Source: Chryseomicrobium sp. FSL W7-1435 (GTDB lineage: Bacteria; Bacillota; Bacilli; Bacillales_A; Planococcaceae). Taken from it: a stretch of 64,000 nt of DNA. Position numbers and translations under genes: made by a program. The notes beneath the pieces were generated by a model. That model was not told the origin of the DNA and searched no databases. It worked only from the letters and a program-made list of their open reading frames with translations. The stretch lies in assembly GCF_038595005.1 (NCBI RefSeq), contig NZ_CP151997.1, positions 1,674,001 to 1,738,000 on the forward strand, given 5' to 3'. Positions 45,035-54,922 of this stretch are shown one piece after another. Position 1 is the stretch's first letter, and each line of letters begins with the position of its first letter.

Positions 45035-45230
45035 ATTCAAAATAACTCTTATAATAGCCACCGATTTTGCCAGTGTTGTCCACTACAAATACAAACTCTT
45101 CGGTTTCATTCTTTACTTCGTATTGCTTGCCGGCTGTTAACACGTTGCTCACTAAAAACTTTTCAGCCTCTGTGTGTTTGCATGTTACAGTGCGAAGTGT
45201 CGGCTTATCAGACCAATCTACATGTATCAT
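45033..45230 (-). CDS. Small DUF6501-like protein
   Basis: 65 residues with a compact beta-rich pattern: TLRTVTCKHTEAEKFLVSNV then TAGKQYEVKNETEEFVFVVDN and GKIGGYYKSYFE. It resembles, from memory, small Firmicutes proteins annotated DUF6501. It is well defined by its RBS (GGAGGAT about 6 nt before ATG) and by terminators on both sides. Cytosolic, function unknown. It lies between odhB and the MoxR gene on the same strand. Confidence 0.65.
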   Translation of the reverse strand: MIHVDWSDKPTLRTVTCKHTEAEKFLVSNVLTAGKQYEVKNETEEFVFVVDNTGKIGGYYKSYFE

Positions 45231-45246
45231 CTTTATCCTCCTCTGT

Positions 45247-45276
45247 GAAAAAAAGATCCTGCAAGCGCAGGATCTC
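45247..45276 (-). terminator. odhAB terminator
   Basis: Minus strand: stem GATCCTGC / GCAGGATC (45274-45267 with 45262-45255), then TTTTTTTC. Confidence 0.85.
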
Positions 45277-45284
45277 TATTGAAC

Positions 45285-46526
45285 TTATGAGTTTAACAGT
45301 AAATCTTCTGGATTTTCAAGAAGCTCTTTTACTGTTTTTAAGAAGCCAACCGAATCTTTACCGTCAATAACGCGGTGATCATAAGAAAGTGCGATATACA
45401 TCATTGGACGAATTTCAACATTTTCTCCAACAGCGATTGGACGTTTCTGGATAGTATGCATACCCAAGATTCCTACTTGTGTTCCGTTTAAGATTGGTGT
45501 AGACATTAACGATCCGAACACACCACCATTAGTGATAGTGAATGAACCGCCTGACATATCACCAAGAGTTAACTTGTTGTCACGTGCTTTTCCAGCAAGT
45601 TCACCAATGTTCGCTTCGATTTCTGCAAAGTTTTTACGATCTGCGTCACGAACGATAGGAACAACAAGTCCTCCTTCAGTCGATACAGCAATACCAATGT
45701 CGAAGAAGTTGTTCTTTACGATATAATCACCATCGATTTGCGCATTTACATATGGATACTTTTTAAGAGCAGCTACAACCGCTTTTGTGAAGAATGACAT
45801 AAAGCCAAGGCGAACATCGTTTTGCTCAAAGAATTGATCTTTTTTGCGTGAACGAAGTGCCATCACATTTGTCATATCAATTTCATTAAACGTAGTTAAC
45901 ATAGCCGTGTTTTGTTTAACTTCTAATAAACGACTAGCAATTGTTTGACGACGACGACTCATTTTTTCACGTGTTGTACGACCATCATCTTCTTTTTCAG
46001 TTGCTTGTGGCTTTGCAGCTGGTGCAGATGGAGCAGCTGCAGGCTTTTGGCCGTGAGCAGATACGTCTTGTACACGTACGCGACCCATAGGATCGACTGG
46101 TGAAATATCACTTAAGTTAATTCCTTTTTCCCGTGCTAGCTTACGAGCAGCTGGTGAAGCGATTGTGCGCTCACCTGACTCTTCATGCTTTACTTCTTCT
46201 TTTACAGCTTCTTTAGCAGGTTCTTCTGCTTTAGGAGCTGCATTTTTCTCTGATTTAGGTGCTTCTTCTTTAGGTGCTGGTGCACTACCTTCTCCAGCGC
46301 CAACGCGTGCAATAACTTGCCCAACTTGAACTGTATCGCCTTCAGCAGCTAATAGTTCTTGAACAACACCTGCTTCTTCAGAGATGACTTCAACGTTCAC
46401 TTTGTCTGTTTCAAGTTCAACGATGAATTCCCCTTTTTCTACTGTATCGCCTGGCTGCTTAAGCCATTGTGCGATGGTACCTTCTGTAATGGATTCTGCT
46501 AATTCTGGTACGATAATATCTGCCAC
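45285..46526 (-). CDS. odhB: Dihydrolipoyl succinyltransferase (E2 of 2-oxoglutarate dehydrogenase)
   Basis: 413 residues. N-terminal lipoyl domain with the modified Lys in ETDKVNVEV, then an Ala/Pro/Glu-rich linker, a peripheral-subunit-binding domain ([18 protein letters not shown]) and the catalytic domain with the active-site HRVIDGKD motif. It forms the core of the 2-oxoglutarate dehydrogenase complex of the TCA cycle. It starts 22 bp after odhA on the same strand, so they are an operon. The E3 subunit is not in the window. Linker length is normal. Confidence 0.96.
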   Translation of the reverse strand: MADIIVPELAESITEGTIAQWLKQPGDTVEKGEFIVELETDKVNVEVISEEAGVVQELLAAEGDTVQVGQVIARVGAGEGSAPAPKEEAPKSEKNAAPKAEEPAKEAVKEEVKHEESGERTIASPAARKLAREKGINLSDISPVDPMGRVRVQDVSAHGQKPAAAPSAPAAKPQATEKEDDGRTTREKMSRRRQTIASRLLEVKQNTAMLTTFNEIDMTNVMALRSRKKDQFFEQNDVRLGFMSFFTKAVVAALKKYPYVNAQIDGDYIVKNNFFDIGIAVSTEGGLVVPIVRDADRKNFAEIEANIGELAGKARDNKLTLGDMSGGSFTITNGGVFGSLMSTPILNGTQVGILGMHTIQKRPIAVGENVEIRPMMYIALSYDHRVIDGKDSVGFLKTVKELLENPEDLLLNS

Positions 46527-46548
46527 GATTGTTTCCTCCTTGGACGAT

Positions 46549-49341
46549 TTAGTTGTTCGAAACTGCTTCTTCTACGATACGTGCCTGTTCGATCTTGTAG
46601 GCTTCTCCGTCACCTTCTGCAGGACTTGAACGGTGTGTACGGCCTGTGTAAGAAATATCTAAGCCTTTGCCAAGTTCTAATAAGTAAGGAAGGGCAAAAT
46701 GCCATGATCCCATGTTTTGTGGCTCTTCTTGAGCCCATACAAGCTTCTTAACGTTCGGGAAGCGAGCAATGATGGCAGCAATCTTCTGTTCAGGGAATGG
46801 ATACAATTGTTCGACACGAACGATGTGTAAATGATCATAGCCTTCTCCAGAATCAATTTTATCTGCTAAATCAATTGCCAATTTACCATTAGCAAAGACA
46901 ATTTTTGTTACACTTTCAGCATTCTTCCCTAAGTTAGGCTCTTCGATAATAGTTTCGAACTTTCCTGACGTCAATTGCTCTACATCTGCCCCTACTTTAG
47001 GGTGACGTAATAATGACTTAGGTGACACAATAATTAATGGTCGAATTGCCTCATCATGAAGCATTGCCGCTTGGCGTCGTAAAATATGGAAGTAGTTTGC
47101 TGCGCTTGATAGGTTAGCAACAGTCCAGTTGTTCTCTGCTGCTAACTGTAGGTAACGCTCGACACGTGCACTCGAGTGTTCTGGTCCTTGTCCTTCTGCA
47201 GCATGCGGAAGTAACATTACGAGACCAGATTTTAATCCCCATTTTGCGCGAGCAGAACTGATGAAATTGTCGAACATGACCTGGGCCATATTAGCAAAAT
47301 CTCCATACTGCGCTTCCCAAATAGTTAATGCATTTGGATCCTCTAAGTTATAACCAAACTCGTAGCCAAGAATAGCTGCTTCTGTTAGCGGGCTATTGTG
47401 GACAACAAATGAAGCTTTCGCATCATTAATATGGTGAATCGGCATTAACTCTTTGCCGTTAGTCTCATCATGAAGAACTAAATGACGATGTGAGAATGTT
47501 CCGCGCTGTGCATCTTGACCAGTCAATCGAATGGATTGACCATCTTGGATAATAGATGCAAATGCTAATGTTTCTGCATGACCCCAATCGATTTTTCCTT
47601 TTCCAGCAAAAGGCTCTTCACGGCGTTTTAAAATACGCGCAAGCTTTTTAAATGGCGTAAAATCTTCTGGCCAAGATAAAAGATCTTCATTGATTGCTCG
47701 CAAACGATCTTCTTCTACACCTGATTCGTATTCCGGCATGCCATTTAACACAGCTTCTGGAATAACAATGTCATGTGCTTTTGATTCTGGTAATTCTTTT
47801 ACGCGGTCATAAGCAGCTTGCATTTCAGCAAATGTCTTTTCATCCAATGACTTCACGTCATCCTCTGAAAGAACTCCTTCGCCTGCTAGCGACTTGCCAT
47901 ATAATTCACGTACAGTTGGGTGCTTATGAACAAGCTTATACATCTCTGGGTTTGTGACCATTGGTTCATCCATTTCGTTGTGACCATAACGGCGGTACCC
48001 AATCAAATCAATTACGATATCTTTGTTAAACTTCTGACGGTAAGCAAAAGCTAGTTCAGCAATGCGAATAACTTCTTCGGGCTGATCAGCATTTACATGG
48101 ATGACAGGCACTTCGTATCCTTTAGCAGGATCACTAGAATAAAGCGTAGAACGCGAATCAAACTGTTCTGTCGTGAAGCCAATCAAGTTGTTAGCGATGA
48201 CATGAATTGAGCCACCTGTTTGATAACCTGGCACACGGCTGTAGTTTAAAATCTCTGTGACTACCCCTTGACCTGGGAACGCTGCGTCACCATGCACAAG
48301 TACTGCAAATGCTTTCGCAGGATCTTGTTTTGGAAGTCCTGCTTCATCAGTTGTTTCTTGAGCTGCACGGACTTGGCCCGTGACAACTGGACTTACTACT
48401 TCAAGGTGAGAAGGATTGTAAGCAAGTTTCACTTTTAGACCTGACGGTGAATGGTAAGTAGCCCCATTGTGATATTTTACATCGCCATACCAACCTGTTG
48501 AATATTCTAAAGAACCATCTTCAGGAATAAATGCCTTATTCGGAACATGAGCAAAATCTGCAAACATCATTTCATAAGGTTTATTTAAGATGTGAGTAAG
48601 TACATTTAAACGCCCTCGGTGAGCCATCCCAATGTTTAACTGTTGTACATTTTCTTTATTGGACTGTTCGACTAGAGAATCAAACAACACCACTAAACTA
48701 TCTAATCCTTCGATAGAGAAACGCTTAGCTCCGACAAACGTACGGTGAACGAACTTCTCAAAACCTTCGATATGAGTTAAACGAGAGAGAATAGTCTTTT
48801 TTTCCTCTGTAGACAATTTCTTAAGAGGAGTTGACTCAATTTGAGTTTGCAACCATTCGCGTTCTTCACGAGTGATAACATGCGCAAATTCAAAAGCTAC
48901 TTTATTTGTATAGACCGACTTCAAATGGTCAATGGCTTGAGCACCATTTTGCACAGTTGAAGGTGCGTTTTGAACAAGCAAAGATACAGGTACCTTCTCG
49001 AGGTCCTGTTTAGTAAGTCCATAAAACTCTAATGAAATACGTTCTGTTTTCTTTTCACGGTTGTTGAGAGGGTAAATATCTGCCGCTTCATGACCATGAG
49101 TACGAATAGCATCTGCTAATTGGACCGCTTTAAGAACAATGTCCATTAAAGAATCATCTACTTGTACAGTAGATGACACAGATGATGAAGATTGATCTGC
49201 AGGTGGACCGTACTGTTCAAATAGAGCAGCAAGATCAGCATCTACGTTTTCAGGTGTTTCAAGATACAAATCATATTGTTCCATCACATACCCGAGGTTA
49301 GGACCTGAAAAAGCCACCCAGGGTGTAGTTGTTTTCGACAT
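46549..49341 (-). CDS. odhA: 2-oxoglutarate dehydrogenase E1 component
   Basis: Thiamine diphosphate-dependent decarboxylase, 930 residues, full length. TPP-binding segment around [14 protein letters not shown] and [14 protein letters not shown]; the C-terminal transketolase-like domain has IIDEAVS-free but typical [23 protein letters not shown]. Start ATG 49341 (MSKTTTPW) is 8 nt after TTGGAGG; a longer ORF to 49371 is rejected. AT-rich control region 49342-49495 between it and the histidine kinase terminator; promoter is not clear by eye. Converts 2-oxoglutarate to succinyl-CoA with OdhB and E3. Confidence 0.96.
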   Translation of the reverse strand: MSKTTTPWVAFSGPNLGYVMEQYDLYLETPENVDADLAALFEQYGPPADQSSSSVSSTVQVDDSLMDIVLKAVQLADAIRTHGHEAADIYPLNNREKKTERISLEFYGLTKQDLEKVPVSLLVQNAPSTVQNGAQAIDHLKSVYTNKVAFEFAHVITREEREWLQTQIESTPLKKLSTEEKKTILSRLTHIEGFEKFVHRTFVGAKRFSIEGLDSLVVLFDSLVEQSNKENVQQLNIGMAHRGRLNVLTHILNKPYEMMFADFAHVPNKAFIPEDGSLEYSTGWYGDVKYHNGATYHSPSGLKVKLAYNPSHLEVVSPVVTGQVRAAQETTDEAGLPKQDPAKAFAVLVHGDAAFPGQGVVTEILNYSRVPGYQTGGSIHVIANNLIGFTTEQFDSRSTLYSSDPAKGYEVPVIHVNADQPEEVIRIAELAFAYRQKFNKDIVIDLIGYRRYGHNEMDEPMVTNPEMYKLVHKHPTVRELYGKSLAGEGVLSEDDVKSLDEKTFAEMQAAYDRVKELPESKAHDIVIPEAVLNGMPEYESGVEEDRLRAINEDLLSWPEDFTPFKKLARILKRREEPFAGKGKIDWGHAETLAFASIIQDGQSIRLTGQDAQRGTFSHRHLVLHDETNGKELMPIHHINDAKASFVVHNSPLTEAAILGYEFGYNLEDPNALTIWEAQYGDFANMAQVMFDNFISSARAKWGLKSGLVMLLPHAAEGQGPEHSSARVERYLQLAAENNWTVANLSSAANYFHILRRQAAMLHDEAIRPLIIVSPKSLLRHPKVGADVEQLTSGKFETIIEEPNLGKNAESVTKIVFANGKLAIDLADKIDSGEGYDHLHIVRVEQLYPFPEQKIAAIIARFPNVKKLVWAQEEPQNMGSWHFALPYLLELGKGLDISYTGRTHRSSPAEGDGEAYKIEQARIVEEAVSNN

Positions 49342-49495
49342 TTGAAAACCTCCAACTGTAGTTCCTATCAATAGTATATATATTCATAGTATCATTGATG
49401 CCGCCTTTATGAAAGCGAAGGGACATGAACGATTTTTCCATTTCAATCTTACTACTCTCAAGAAAAAATACAATGCTTTTTGTGAAATTAATCAC

Positions 49496-49525
49496 GAAAA
49501 AGCACTCGCAAAATGCGAGCGCTTA
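49496..49525 (-). terminator. Terminator of the two-component operon
   Basis: Minus strand: 11-bp stem with one wobble, AAGCGCTCGCA / TGCGAGTGCTT (49524-49514 with 49510-49500), then TTTTC. Confidence 0.75.
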
Positions 49526-49538
49526 ACTGAATGATTAT

Positions 49539-50903
49539 TCACTTGTCGTTTATTGGAAAATTCATAGTAAATCGACTTCCTTTTGCAAGTTGACTACTCA
49601 CGAAAATGGAGCCCTTACTTCTCTCCAACACCTGTTTCACAATCGTCAAGCCAAGACCCGTTCCACCTAATTGTTTTGAACGTGCTGAATCGATTGTATA
49701 GAACGGTTCGAATATTTTTTCGAGCTGTTCTTCTGACATCCCTATGCCGTTGTCTTCTATTGTTAGCTGATAGGTATCGCCTATCACTCGACCATCAATC
49801 AAAAGCTCCGGCATATTTTCGTTATACCTAATTCCGTTTTCTAATAAGTTAAAGATCAATTGACGGAATAGACTATCTGAAAACCACAGTTTTATCGGTT
49901 GCAACTCGACAGCAATTTTAGCACTCGGATGAAGTTTATGAACTCGTTCAACCACTTCGAGTGTTTGCTCTTCAACATCAATTAGCTGTTTCGATAATTC
50001 GTCCGTTTTCGCCAGGGCGAGTATTGCCTCCATCATCTCTTTCATTCGCATCAGTTCTTGTTTCACCACCCCAATCGTCTCTTCCACTAATTGGGGGTCT
50101 TCTTTCCCCCACCGCGCTAACATGGAAATATTCCCTTCCATCGCTTGAATGGGACTTCGTAACTCATGAGAGATGTTCCCGATGAAGCGCTCTTGCATTT
50201 TATAAACGTCTTCTATTCGCAGAACCATTTTTTGATACTCAGCAGTAAGTTGTCCAATCTCATCTTGACCAGCATAAGAGATGGCTACTGTTTCATTTTG
50301 ACCAGGAGTCGTGGACTGCATGGCTGTTTTCAGTTCAAAAAGCGGCTTTGTCAAGACAGACGAGAGAAAGTAGCCGGTTATCCCTGACAAGATCACAAAG
50401 AGGATTCCGAACAATAACATCGACCAGAGCAAATAAGCGAGCATACTCGTATAATTCTCTAAAGAATGTGCCATAGCGATATAGAGTGTTCCTGTACCGA
50501 TTTCAAATTCTGTGACTTTATATAAAAGTTCTTCGTCATTGACAGTAATTTGTTGAAAGCTTTCCGTTACTCCTGAGAATGCTGGAAAGGGAGTTGCGGG
50601 ATTGATTTGTAAAATTTCAATCCCATCTTGATTTAAAAGAACTGCACTTTGATTGCGCGAAAGGAATTGGTTGAGTAGGCCAGTATTGCGTTCAAAGTCT
50701 TGAATAGATAAACTCGGGCCTCTTGACTCCATATAGCTCTCCAGCTCTGTAAACGATAATTCCGCACTAGTCCGTTCATTCGCAAGAATCCACTGGCTTA
50801 AAGCCGTAAAGAGGACAAAGGCTAATAATATATAAGTTACTACCATGGCAGAGGCTGTCCAAAAAGACCATTTAGAACGAAGTGTTTTAGCTCTCCACTT
50901 CAT
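49539..50903 (-). CDS. Sensor histidine kinase (YkoH-like)
   Basis: 454 residues, membrane sensor. Two transmembrane helices (about 13-38 and 150-185) flank an extracytoplasmic domain of ~115 residues, then HAMP, and a HisKA/HATPase core with H-box GNISHELRSPIQ, N-box ENGIRYNEN, G1 DNGIGMS and G2 GGTGLGLTI. Start ATG 50903 is chosen with GAGGAG/GGGG upstream, overlapping the regulator by 17 nt; a longer ORF to 50942 has no RBS. Signal unknown. The regulator is the gene before it. Similarity to YkoH/ArlS is by domain order. Confidence 0.87.
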   Translation of the reverse strand: MKWRAKTLRSKWSFWTASAMVVTYILLAFVLFTALSQWILANERTSAELSFTELESYMESRGPSLSIQDFERNTGLLNQFLSRNQSAVLLNQDGIEILQINPATPFPAFSGVTESFQQITVNDEELLYKVTEFEIGTGTLYIAMAHSLENYTSMLAYLLWSMLLFGILFVILSGITGYFLSSVLTKPLFELKTAMQSTTPGQNETVAISYAGQDEIGQLTAEYQKMVLRIEDVYKMQERFIGNISHELRSPIQAMEGNISMLARWGKEDPQLVEETIGVVKQELMRMKEMMEAILALAKTDELSKQLIDVEEQTLEVVERVHKLHPSAKIAVELQPIKLWFSDSLFRQLIFNLLENGIRYNENMPELLIDGRVIGDTYQLTIEDNGIGMSEEQLEKIFEPFYTIDSARSKQLGGTGLGLTIVKQVLERSKGSIFVSSQLAKGSRFTMNFPINDK

Positions 50904-51552
50904 ACTTATACCCCACTCCTCGAACAGTTTGTAGCGCGTCAATTAAGTCCCGGGGAAGCTTTTTTCGGAGATGTCTAACATAGACATCGACAACATTTGT
51001 CTCTGCTTGGGCATCGAAGCCCCAGACGGCTTCAATAATCTGTGGACGTGTTAACACCCTCCCAGGATTTTTAGTGAAATACAACAATAAATCAAACTCA
51101 GTTTTTGTAAGTTCAATCTCTTCGCCATCAGCCACCACTTTACGAGCAGGCTCATCTATGGTTAACCGGGCATCTGTCGTAGCTACTTGTTTTTCGCTTC
51201 GCCTCAAGATAGCCCGTATTCTTGCCAATAGTTCTTCAATTGCAAATGGTTTTACGATATAATCGTCTGCCCCTGCCTCTAAGCCTGAAACTTTATCCAT
51301 TACAGCATCACGTGCTGTGACAAGTAAAATAGGAACCTCGGATGATTTTCGAACTCTTCTCGTGAGTTCCAGTCCATTAAAGCCAGGGATCATGATGTCG
51401 ATTAGTAGAACATCGAAATTATTTTGTAAAAATAATTCATACGCATCTCTTCCATCAGATGTGACCGTCACAGCAAACCCTTCATAATTTAATTCGAGCG
51501 ATAAAAACCGAGCAATATTTTGTTCATCTTCTACAACTAAAATTTTTGTCAT
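50887..51552 (-). CDS. OmpR/PhoB-family response regulator (YkoG-like)
   Basis: 221 residues. Receiver domain with phosphoacceptor Asp52 (LLIDIMIPG), conserved acidic pair VVEDE at 7-10 and Lys in IVKPFA; C-terminal winged-helix with TKTEFDLLLYF and VVDVYVRHLRKKL. Regulates transcription upon phosphorylation by the partner kinase, target genes unknown. The start has a GAAAGGAAA RBS. It precedes and overlaps the kinase gene (17 nt), one operon ending at 49496. Confidence 0.9.
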   Translation of the reverse strand: MTKILVVEDEQNIARFLSLELNYEGFAVTVTSDGRDAYELFLQNNFDVLLIDIMIPGFNGLELTRRVRKSSEVPILLVTARDAVMDKVSGLEAGADDYIVKPFAIEELLARIRAILRRSEKQVATTDARLTIDEPARKVVADGEEIELTKTEFDLLLYFTKNPGRVLTRPQIIEAVWGFDAQAETNVVDVYVRHLRKKLPRDLIDALQTVRGVGYKYEVES

Positions 51553-51685
51553 TTCCTTTCACCTCTTGCTTCCTCGTACCTAAATTCGTTACCTTAATCG
51601 TACGGATTTAGGTCCTGGGATTCAAGTTTTTATGTTCATAAACTTTTCACTTTTCAATTTAAAAAAAATAGAGTATATTTTTCTA

Positions 51686-51838
51686 GCAACATAAAATTAT
51701 ATAGTTTGATGAGGGAAGGCAAATGGTGCGCCACCAGCGATTGGTTCTAGTAGGTTCGATTCCTACCCCGAAATTTTTTATGCAGCACAAAATGAAAAAT
51801 TTCAGGGACCGGTAGACCGGTTTAGGAGGAAGATTGAA
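51686..51838 (+). promoter_or_regulatory. Structured leader of the GNAT gene, with a tRNA T-arm-like hairpin
   Basis: A possible promoter is TTTTCA (51651-51656), 17 bp, TATATT (51674-51679). The leader then holds four hairpins in a row: TGGTG-CGC-CACCA (51724-51736); GTAGG-TTCGATT-CCTAC (51750-51766), which has the exact layout of a tRNA T-arm; GAAATTTTT with AAAAATTTC (51770-51778, 51795-51803); and ACCGG-TAGA-CCGGT (51808-51821). The last ends 2 nt before AGGAGGA. It suggests a regulatory leader or the remains of a tRNA-like element. No known riboswitch was recognised. The 285-bp gap 51553-51838 contains nothing else. Confidence 0.45.
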
Positions 51839-52384
51839 TTGCTAAAACGACGCGATTTACAAGACTGCCATGCTCTTTACGAGTTAATGTCTGACCCGTC
51901 TGTGATGAAATTTGTACGCCATAAGGCAGCATCTGCCGAGGAGTACCTCTTTAGTACAAAAATGTTAATTGAGGAAGAAGAGCAAGGAAGCATAATTTCT
52001 CGGACAATCTTAAGTGACTTTGGACAACCCATAGGTACAATCAATCTATTTGACGTACAACAAAGTGCAGGGTTCCTAGGAACATGGATCGGCACACCTT
52101 TTCAAGGCCTTGGCTATAACTCAAAAGCAAAAGAACAATTTTTGAGTGAATTGTTTTTTGAACTGTCTATTGAAAAAGTATTTATGCGCATTCGGAAAGT
52201 GAATGAGAAAAGTTTACGTGCTGCAAGTAAGCTGCCGTATTCAATTCTTGCAAATGACTTATATCCGAATCTATACAATGAGATCAACCGCGATCATGAA
52301 GTCTATGATTTATTCTGTATCACAAAAGACATGTTCTTGTTTACGATGCTTCAACAACAAAATCAAGAAGAACAAGCTATGTAA
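51839..52384 (+). CDS. GNAT-family acetyltransferase
   Basis: 181 residues, starting at TTG with AGGAGGA 8 nt upstream; there is an in-frame stop (TAG) before the RBS, so no longer form exists. Fold: N-terminal LLKRRDLQDCHALYELMSD, acetyl-CoA loop around GTPFQGLGYNSKAKEQFL, and VNEKSLRAASKLPY near the end, typical of RimJ/RimL-type enzymes. A second odd trait is the C-terminal ~45 residues, which deviate from the family pattern. Single gene with a structured leader and a strong terminator. Substrate unknown. Confidence 0.8.
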   Translation: MLKRRDLQDCHALYELMSDPSVMKFVRHKAASAEEYLFSTKMLIEEEEQGSIISRTILSDFGQPIGTINLFDVQQSAGFLGTWIGTPFQGLGYNSKAKEQFLSELFFELSIEKVFMRIRKVNEKSLRAASKLPYSILANDLYPNLYNEINRDHEVYDLFCITKDMFLFTMLQQQNQEEQAM

Positions 52385-52386
52385 TC

Positions 52387-52438
52387 AATTATAAAAAGCA
52401 TTTTCTCTTGTTTGAAAGAGAAAATGCTTTTTATAATT
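52387..52438. terminator. Long bidirectional terminator, GNAT/murG
   Basis: A 23-bp perfect stem (52387-52409 with 52416-52438, loop GTTTGA) with internal A5 and T5 runs. It lies between convergent genes and overlaps the murG stop codon. Confidence 0.9.
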
Positions 52439-53504
52439 ATTTCCAATTATCTTCAAGTAAATCGACAAAATCACTTGGCTTAAGTGGTTGTTTTGCAGCC
52501 GCTTGCCGTGCTTTGATGGCATCTTGTTCGTTTACGAGTTTAATAAGTGCTTGAGTAAACTCTGTCGTCGTCAAGAGGTCCTCCTCTGTGACCACTGCGT
52601 ATCCTTTTTGTGCAAAGTCATGCGCATTCTCTACTTGATCCCCTCGACTGGCTTTCTTAGAAAGTGGAATCAAGTACATTGGTTTTTGAAGAGCTAAAAA
52701 TTCAAAGATCGCGTTGGAACCAGCTCGAGAGATGATGAAGTCACTAACTGCCAAATAGTCCGCCAGTTCATCTGTAACAAATTCAAAGATGCGATAATTT
52801 GGATGGGTCCATTCCTCTTCATGCACATGCCCTTTTCCTGCAAGGTGAATGATTTGGAACGTCTCAACTAGCTTTGAGCGAGTCTCACGAATCAATTGAT
52901 TGATTTTTGCAGAGCCTTGACTCCCACCCATAATCAAAAGAACTGGGAGTGCATCCGTAAAGTTTAGGTTTTTGTAGCTTGCGTGTTTTGATCCTTGAAA
53001 TAACTCTGGTCGAATTAGCGCGCCTACAGACTCACCTTTTCCTGGAAAGTGGTTAGCTGTTGTCTCAAACACAGTAAATACTTTCTTTGCGAAGCGTGAA
53101 GCAATTTTATTTGCAAGTCCAGGTGACATATCGGATTCATGAATGAAGAGTGGTTTATTGGTTAGTTTAGCAGCGAGTGCAAGGGGTACCGAAACGAACC
53201 CGCCCTTTGAAAAAATTGCATGAGGCTTATGACGTCGAATTAAACCCACCGCTTGTGCAATTCCTGCAACCACTTTAAATGGATCCTTCAAGTTTTCGAT
53301 TGAGAGATAGCGGCGTAGCTTCCCGGTTGAAATTGCATGGAATGAAATGTGTGGATAATATTCTTGTAGTAATTCTTCTTCAATTCCACCCGCTTGACCG
53401 ATGTAGTGAATAACATAGCCCCTTTTCTCCAGTTCTGGTATAATGGCTAAGTTTAAAGAAACATGACCAGCGGTTCCTCCGCCAGTTAAAAAAAGTGTTT
53501 TCAT
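52437..53504 (-). CDS. MurG-like UDP-GlcNAc transferase, second type
   Basis: 355 residues, GT-B fold, peripheral membrane enzyme making lipid II from lipid I in the MurG family. Motifs: GGGTAGHV (N-terminal G loop), GGSQGSAKI and the donor-site region SRAGSNAIFEFLALQKPMYLIPL. The acceptor motif reads HESDMSPGLANK, where the main divisome MurG has a HEQN-type segment; this suggests a second, divergent MurG, as seen in some Bacillus. It is alone and not in a dcw cluster. Start ATG 53504, RBS within AGGTC-rich sequence. It may act in spore cortex synthesis; inference only. Confidence 0.85.
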   Translation of the reverse strand: MKTLFLTGGGTAGHVSLNLAIIPELEKRGYVIHYIGQAGGIEEELLQEYYPHISFHAISTGKLRRYLSIENLKDPFKVVAGIAQAVGLIRRHKPHAIFSKGGFVSVPLALAAKLTNKPLFIHESDMSPGLANKIASRFAKKVFTVFETTANHFPGKGESVGALIRPELFQGSKHASYKNLNFTDALPVLLIMGGSQGSAKINQLIRETRSKLVETFQIIHLAGKGHVHEEEWTHPNYRIFEFVTDELADYLAVSDFIISRAGSNAIFEFLALQKPMYLIPLSKKASRGDQVENAHDFAQKGYAVVTEEDLLTTTEFTQALIKLVNEQDAIKARQAAAKQPLKPSDFVDLLEDNWK

Positions 53505-53546
53505 CTAGTATTGACCTCCAAGTTCATCTAAAAGGACGTGCACATT

Positions 53547-54905
53547 GTGGTAAAAAACTTACCGACTTACCTAAAAACGCTATCCATTATCGTTATGCCG
53601 ATTTTAATCACGCAAGTATTTCTCTACTTGATGACTTTTTTTGATATCTTGATGACGAGTAAATATGATATCGAACATTTGGCTGGTGTGTCAATCGGAT
53701 CTTCCCTATGGGTCCCTGTATATACAGGTCTTACAGGTATACTTATTAGTATAACGCCAATCGTAGCGCATTACATAGGTGGAAATAATAAACAGCAAGT
53801 AAAACCTTCTGTCCAACAAGGAATGATTGTAGCGATTGCGATGTCTTTACTCGTATATGTATTGATCTTCATTGCGGTAGAGCCAGTTGTCGACTTGATG
53901 AATGTCTCTGCCGTCGAGCGAGAGATTGCCATTGCTTATGTGAAGACGATCTCCATTGGATTGATTCCTCTTTTTTTATATAGTATATTACGAGGTTTTG
54001 TTGATGCTCTTGGATTAACCCGAGTTACAATGTTTATCACATTATTATCCGCGCCGATCAACATATTTTTAAACTACCTCTTTATTTTCGGGAAATTTGG
54101 TGCCCCGGAGCTTGGTGGTCAAGGTGCTGCTCTTGCCTCTGCCCTTACATACTGGCTTGTGTTATTTATAACGATAGGTTTGATCGTAACACTCCCTTCC
54201 ATCAAAGAGTATCAGATTTTTAGTGGTTTCTCAGGTGTTCAAATAAAAAAGATTTGGACAATCATTGCAATGGGCGTTCCAATTGGACTTTCGATTTTTG
54301 CGGAAACGACGATTTTTTCAGCGGTTACATTGATGATGACTAATTACTCGACGGAGGTATTGTCTGCCCATCAAATTGCTCTTAACTTTACATCTCTTTT
54401 GTATATGATACCGTTATCGATTGCAATGGGTGCTACTATTGTTGTCGGTCAGTCGGTTGGAGCTAAGAAGTTTAACGAGGCCTCACATTATGCGTGGCTA
54501 TCCGTTCTCTTAGCGATTGTTGTGAGTTTTGTATCGGCATCTATTCTCTTTTTCTTTCGCGAGCAGATATCGACTTTCTATACGGATGATGCCGTCGTAG
54601 TAGGATACGCTGTTCAGTTCTTAATATTTGCTGCTCTCTTCCAATTATCAGACGCGATTCAAGCACCCGTGCAAGGGGCTCTTCGAGGATATAAAGACGT
54701 TAAAGTCACATTCATCATGGCCATTATCTCCTACTGGGTCATTGGTTTACCTTTAGGTTACTTCCTAGCCACCACTACATCACTTGTCCAATATGGCTAC
54801 TGGGTAGGATTGATTGCAGGATTGACCGCTGGAGCCATTACATTGTCTATACGATTACTCATTGTTCAGCGAACTCATTCACGTCAAAAAGCACACGCCA
54901 ACTAG
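53547..54905 (+). CDS. MATE family efflux transporter
   Basis: 452 residues, twelve transmembrane helices, Na+/H+-coupled multidrug antiporter family (NorM/DinF-like). N-terminal LITQVFLYLMTFFDILMTSKY with the DxxM-type motif and second half GVPIGLSIFAETTIFSAVTLMM are paired repeats typical of MATE. Start GTG 53547 is chosen: AAAGGA lies 10 nt before it; the GTG at 53538 touches the RBS. Divergent from murG and convergent with the gerA operon. Substrate unknown. Confidence 0.9.
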   Translation: MVKNLPTYLKTLSIIVMPILITQVFLYLMTFFDILMTSKYDIEHLAGVSIGSSLWVPVYTGLTGILISITPIVAHYIGGNNKQQVKPSVQQGMIVAIAMSLLVYVLIFIAVEPVVDLMNVSAVEREIAIAYVKTISIGLIPLFLYSILRGFVDALGLTRVTMFITLLSAPINIFLNYLFIFGKFGAPELGGQGAALASALTYWLVLFITIGLIVTLPSIKEYQIFSGFSGVQIKKIWTIIAMGVPIGLSIFAETTIFSAVTLMMTNYSTEVLSAHQIALNFTSLLYMIPLSIAMGATIVVGQSVGAKKFNEASHYAWLSVLLAIVVSFVSASILFFFREQISTFYTDDAVVVGYAVQFLIFAALFQLSDAIQAPVQGALRGYKDVKVTFIMAIISYWVIGLPLGYFLATTTSLVQYGYWVGLIAGLTAGAITLSIRLLIVQRTHSRQKAHAN

Positions 54906-54922
54906 TGGCGTGTGCTTTTTTC
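54886..54922. terminator. Bidirectional terminator, MATE/gerA operon
   Basis: Perfect 15-bp stem (54886-54900 with 54906-54920, loop ACTAG) and T-run. It overlaps the stop codons of both converging units. Confidence 0.9.

Noticed and set aside
51697-51775. tRNA gene suggested by the GGTTCGATTCC T-arm-like sequence
   Set aside because: No acceptor partner for CCCGAAA, no D-arm and no anticodon arm could be paired, so it is kept only as a T-arm-like hairpin.
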